Positions 21,084 to 24,417 of a DNA stretch of 24,417 nucleotides are shown here, piece after piece. Source of the stretch: Cudoniella acicularis (Eukaryota; Ascomycota; Leotiomycetes; Helotiales; Helotiaceae); NCBI GenBank assembly GCA_013054445.1, contig JAAMPI010000849.1, forward strand, positions 1 to 24,417, written 5' to 3'. A program made the position numbers and the translations under genes. A model generated the notes under the pieces. It had not been told where the DNA came from and made no database searches. It saw nothing but the letters and a program-made list of their open reading frames with translations. How positions within the stretch are numbered: the stretch's first letter is position 1; each line of letters starts with the position of its first letter.

Positions 21084-23055
21084 ATGTCAACATACAGTGA
21101 TTCTGTTGGCGAGGTCGACATCATCTTCGCTGGAGGCGGGACAGCAGCTTGCGTAGCAGCCGGTCGACTTGCCAAAGCCAATCCAGGCCTCAAGATTGTG
21201 TTGGTTGAAGGTGGCAGGAACAACTTCAATGATCCTACAGTGACGAATCCAGCTGTTTACCTCAGCCATCTTGCTCCGGACAGCAAAACCGCTTTGGTTC
21301 GTACTTCTCTACTGACTGCAGTATACTGAACAAAGCCTAATCATCTCCTAAGTTCTACAAGTCAAAAGCCTCGAAATATCTCAATGGTCGCGAGGCTATC
21401 GTGCCTATGGGCGGCATGCTTGGTGGTGGATCGTCCATCAACTTCATGATGTACACTCGTGCACAGGGTGTGGATTTCGATTCGTGGGATACTGAAGGCT
21501 GGACTGCGAAGGATATGCTTCCCCTCTGCAACAAGCTCGAGACATATCATCCAAAAGGTGCAAACATTGATCAGAGCAAGCATGGTTATGATGGTCCCAT
21601 CAACATCGGCGATGGTGGATACCGAGGCAAGAGCGAGAACCAGTTCATGGAGACTGTGAAGAGTATGGGCTACAGGGAAATTGAGGATCTGCAGGATCTT
21701 GACGCAGTGGGAGGTTTCTCCGTATGTAATTTCTATCGTGTTGAAGAAGATGTGCTAATTGAAGCAGAGATGGCACAGATACGTCGGTCCAAACGGCAAA
21801 CGACAAGATGCCGCACATCGATATGTCCATCCTCTCCTCCAATCCGGCCAATACCCAAATCTACACATTCTACTTGAAGCTAAGGTCATCCGTGTACTTT
21901 TTGACGAATCTTCTCCACCAAAAGCCATTGGAATCGAATACAAGTCGAATGAAGAGCATCAGCCTTCTTTGGCTCTGTCAAAAACAGTTCACAACACAAT
22001 AAAAGCAAAGAAACTCGTAGTGGTTACAGCAGGTGCTCTCGGGACGCCACAAATTCTCGAGCGTTCTGGCATCGGCAACCCTGAGATCTTGAAGAAGCTT
22101 AACATCCCAGTCGTGGCAGATGTGCCGGGTGTTGGAGAGAGCTATCAGGATCACCATCTTCTTCTATATCCTTACAAATCCTCGCTTGATGAAAATGAGA
22201 CTCTGGATGGTATTCTCAGTGGTAGAAAGGACTTCGCTAAGGCTCTTGGAGAGAAAGATCCTATGCTTGGATGGAATGGAATAGGTATGAACCACGTCAT
22301 TCCCGTTAAGTCAAGAAATATGCTGAACAAATCCAGATATCTGCGCAAAGCTCCGTCCTTCGGATGCAGAGATCAGCGCCCTTGGTCCAGAGTTCCAAAA
22401 AGACTGGGACCGAGACTTCAAACCCTACCCCACACGTCCCCTGATGCTTTGCGGTGTCGTCAATGCCTTCCTCGCAGATCCTTCCCTTGTCGAGCCCGGT
22501 CAATACATTACCATAGCAACCTACACTGGGTACCCATTTTCTCGAGGTTCAATCCACATCACGTCCAAAGAAGACGTTCTTACAGGGTATGACTTTGACG
22601 CCGGATTCCTGAACCATCCTTCCGATATCAAGAAACAACTCTGGGCCTACAAGATGAGTCGCGAGATCGCTCGTAGACTCCCTTACTACAAAGGTGAACT
22701 AGAACTTGGCCACCCCAAGTTCAAGGAAGGTAGTAAAGCTGCTCTTTCTAACGACAAGCCTTCTGGAGATGTCAAGGATATCGAATATAGCAAAGAAGAT
22801 GATGAAGCAATCGAAGATTGGATCCGAGATAATCTGAATACTACATGGCACTCACTTGGTACTTGTGCGATGAAACCGAAAGAAAAAGGAGGTGTTGTTG
22901 ATGGAAGCTTGAATGTTTATGGCACGCAGGGGTTGAAGGTTGCGGATTTGAGTATGGTGCCTGAGAATGTTGGTGCTAATACGAATAATACAGCGCTGGT
23001 CGTTGGTGAGAAGGCGGCGGTTATTATTGGGAATGAGTTCGGTATTAAGGTTTAG
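21084..23055 (+). CDS. GMC oxidoreductase, alcohol (methanol-type) oxidase
   Basis: FAD enzyme expected to oxidise a short primary alcohol to the aldehyde with release of H2O2. Four exons, 21084-21296, 21353-21721, 21768-22284 and 22337-23055, give 605 aa in phase; introns are 56 (GTTCGT), 46 (GTATGT) and 52 nt (GTATGA). The FAD-binding motif AGGGTAACVAAGRL at 16-29 is followed by LVEGG. The alcohol-oxidase signature REAIVPMGGMLGGGSSINF lies at 84-102 and MYTRAQGVDFDSW follows. The GMC second signature is around GALGTPQILERSGIG. The active-site pair is H538 (TWHSLGTCAM) and N581 (VGANTNNTA). The sequence around GREAIVP and SINFMMYTRA points to the methanol/alcohol oxidase branch rather than glucose oxidase or aryl-alcohol oxidase. 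Peroxisomal members end in a -SKL or -ARF type signal; this one ends EFGIKV, so peroxisomal import is not evident. No signal peptide is seen, so a cytosolic location is inferred. Substrate unproven. Confidence 0.92.
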
Positions 23056-23097
23056 TTTGGTATTTGAACCAAGTTTGTTCGGAGGATAATTCGATAT

Positions 23098-23937
23098 ATT
23101 TTACGAAATTATTCTATACGCTGCCTTACCTATGATCAAGTCCGAAACCAGCTAGGCATCCTAGCTTTAGCTCGTATAATTTAAAGAGAACTTCGTAAAG
23201 CAGGATATAGGCGCTATATTACATGCCCCCGGCTATATATTAATCGGAAGCAAGTAAAGAAACAGCTTAATTTTATATACTCTTATAGGTAGTAGGGTAC
23301 TTCTGACTATATAGTACAAAACTAAGGAGGGGGCGACTAGAGGAAGGTTATATCGAGTGACGAGTGTGCCTAGGAACTAGGGAAGAAAAGATGTGTTTAG
23401 GTAACATGTCGTGTTAATAAAAAATGTTGCCTAGACTACTTACGTTCGGTATATCGTTCTAGTTGGGTGATAGTAATAATATAGGGGGCTATTAGCTAGG
23501 ACTAGAAGTCGTCTCTGATATTCTTAGAAAAACTTCTAGAAAGAAAGGGTATTTGTTTAAAGGCATATCTTAAACAGGTTCTTGAGCCAGTTGTGTTTCC
23601 CCTATTCGCTGAATTAGGAGACGATTATCTGTTTATAGAAGATAGGTCGAATGTGTATAAGGGGAAGGTTAGGCTTCTAAAGCTAGAGCATAGGATCGGG
23701 GGCGTTTCTTAGCTACTAAGTTCGCTAGATATAAACCTAATTGATGAAGTTTAGAAGTGGATGAAAGAGGAATTAAAAAGGTTGTCGTATGTTCTGAAAA
23801 ATAAGGAAGGATTAAAGGAAGAGATCTAGAAGCTATGGGATCAGGTGGATCCACGTCACTTCTGGCACTATATAGAGCGGCTTACTTGTATAACTGAGGA
23901 TGTAATTAAAGTAAAAGGTAGAGCTACACTTAATTAA
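23098..23937 (+). mobile_element. Tc1/mariner transposase relic, 5'-truncated, RIP-like decay
   Basis: One frame (codon register set by 23125) runs from about 23098 to the TAA at 23935 with no frameshift but many in-frame stops, nearly all TAG. Readable family text remains: LTYDQVRNQLGI and an RTIxRELRKAGY-like segment in the helix-turn-helix region, ISSDECAWELGKKR around the first catalytic Asp, IWGAIS, LFAELGDDYLFIEDRSNVYKG around the second, SSLDINLIDEV and KWMKEELKRL at the third catalytic site, and an end reading ERLTC.TEDVIKVKGRATLN. Stops sit where family members have Trp or Gln, and Pro is often replaced by Ser or Leu, all C-to-T type changes. The transposase N-terminus and left terminal repeat are missing because the oxidase gene ends only about 70 bp away. 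Not functional. Confidence 0.85.
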
Positions 23938-24417
23938 TAATTGCATCGTATAATTAGAATTTTTACGATTTTTTTAAATGCGTGGTGCATCGATTTATAA
24001 TATAGTTTTAGTGGGGCTGTGATGCGATTTGTATAGAATGGCCCGCGATTAATGGCCCCTACTCTTATATATCTTGGGCGGAGTTTGTGGAGAAGGACTT
24101 GAATGATAACAATTTGGCTATTTGATTCATATATGAAGTCATTTATTACTTTGAGCTCGTCCTTCCACACTTCCTTGAATATTATATTCGCTTCAACAAG
24201 TAAATTCAAGAAACCTTTCTTCCCTAATACGCAGAACTTTTACATAGCCTTGATCCAGTTTCTTCTCTTCTTTCTCCTGGCTATAAATAGGGAAACCGCA
24301 TCAAGTGAAGTGTCTTGTGAAAAAGTAAAATTCAATGACCAGAAGAAGACAGAGCGGGACGAGGAGTGGGATTTTGAGGATGGCTGAAGTATCTTGTCTT
24401 GATTTCATTTGTTTTGT
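23938..24417. other. AT-rich right edge with unidentified minus-strand frame
   Basis: This should contain the right terminal part of the transposon relic, but I could not pick out a terminal inverted repeat. A minus-strand frame ending at 23934 and open from at least 24209 reads protein-like (NLLVEANIIFKEVWKDELKV, then VLLHKLRPRYIRVGAINRGP). Sequence further right on the minus strand (around 24270-24340) is also suggestive. It could be the end of a gene starting outside the window or another element fragment. I do not recognise it. Confidence 0.35.

Noticed and set aside
1..24417. CRISPR array, operon, tRNA or rRNA genes
   Set aside because: No regularly spaced repeats, no clover-leaf B-box sequence noticed and no rRNA signature; the genome is fungal, so CRISPR is not expected.

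Overview
The window is nuclear DNA of a filamentous ascomycete (Pezizomycotina). Genes are split by short introns (mostly 46-113 nt) with GT donors, AG acceptors and CTAAC/CTGAC-like branch sites. Families such as RTA1-like membrane proteins and a UPC2-type Zn2Cys6 factor are typical of ascomycetes. Two edge regions carry decayed coding sequence with C-to-T type damage, as left by repeat-induced point mutation (RIP). The general look suggests Leotiomycetes, but that is only an impression.

Layout: 1-1400 is mostly non-coding and holds a degraded coding relic (59-533). On the minus strand follow an F-box protein gene (1405-3066) and a YAG7-like, RGG-tailed gene (3653-5299, five exons). Next comes a small four-exon CENP-W histone-fold gene (6028-6461, minus), which is easy to miss because no exon exceeds 96 nt. 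It shares a 245-bp divergent promoter with an M1 zinc aminopeptidase gene (6707-9871, plus, five exons). Then come a decayed RTA1-like membrane protein pseudogene (10290-10847, minus) and a Zn2Cys6 transcription factor of UPC2 type (11309-12595, minus) whose frame is broken at a run of eight A. A 2.8-kb gene-poor stretch leads to a large JmjN/JmjC histone demethylase of KDM4/Rph1 type (15427-19719, plus, 1393 aa). This has an extended PHD finger, a possible Tudor-like segment and a long Pro/Gln-rich tail. A GMC alcohol (methanol-type) oxidase follows (21084-23055, plus, four exons). About 70 bp past its stop begins a 5'-truncated, stop-riddled Tc1/mariner transposase relic (about 23098-23937), and AT-rich sequence runs to the end.

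The genes are mostly unrelated housekeeping or chromatin functions (kinetochore, peptide turnover, histone demethylation, RNA-binding or ribosome-associated protein, F-box). There is no obvious metabolic cluster and I found no convincing undescribed multi-gene system. The points most worth checking are the cryptic CENP-W gene, the A8 frameshift in the transcription factor, the GAMEN-to-GAMEG change and two-start arrangement of the aminopeptidase, the Tudor-like module in the demethylase, and the contrast between indel decay (RTA1) and transition-type decay (transposon). Exon joins were made by eye from splice motifs and phase. For the F-box, YAG7-like, CENP-W, aminopeptidase, JmjC and GMC genes the summed exon lengths are exact multiples of three. 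The transcription factor is in frame only if one A of its A8 run is discounted.
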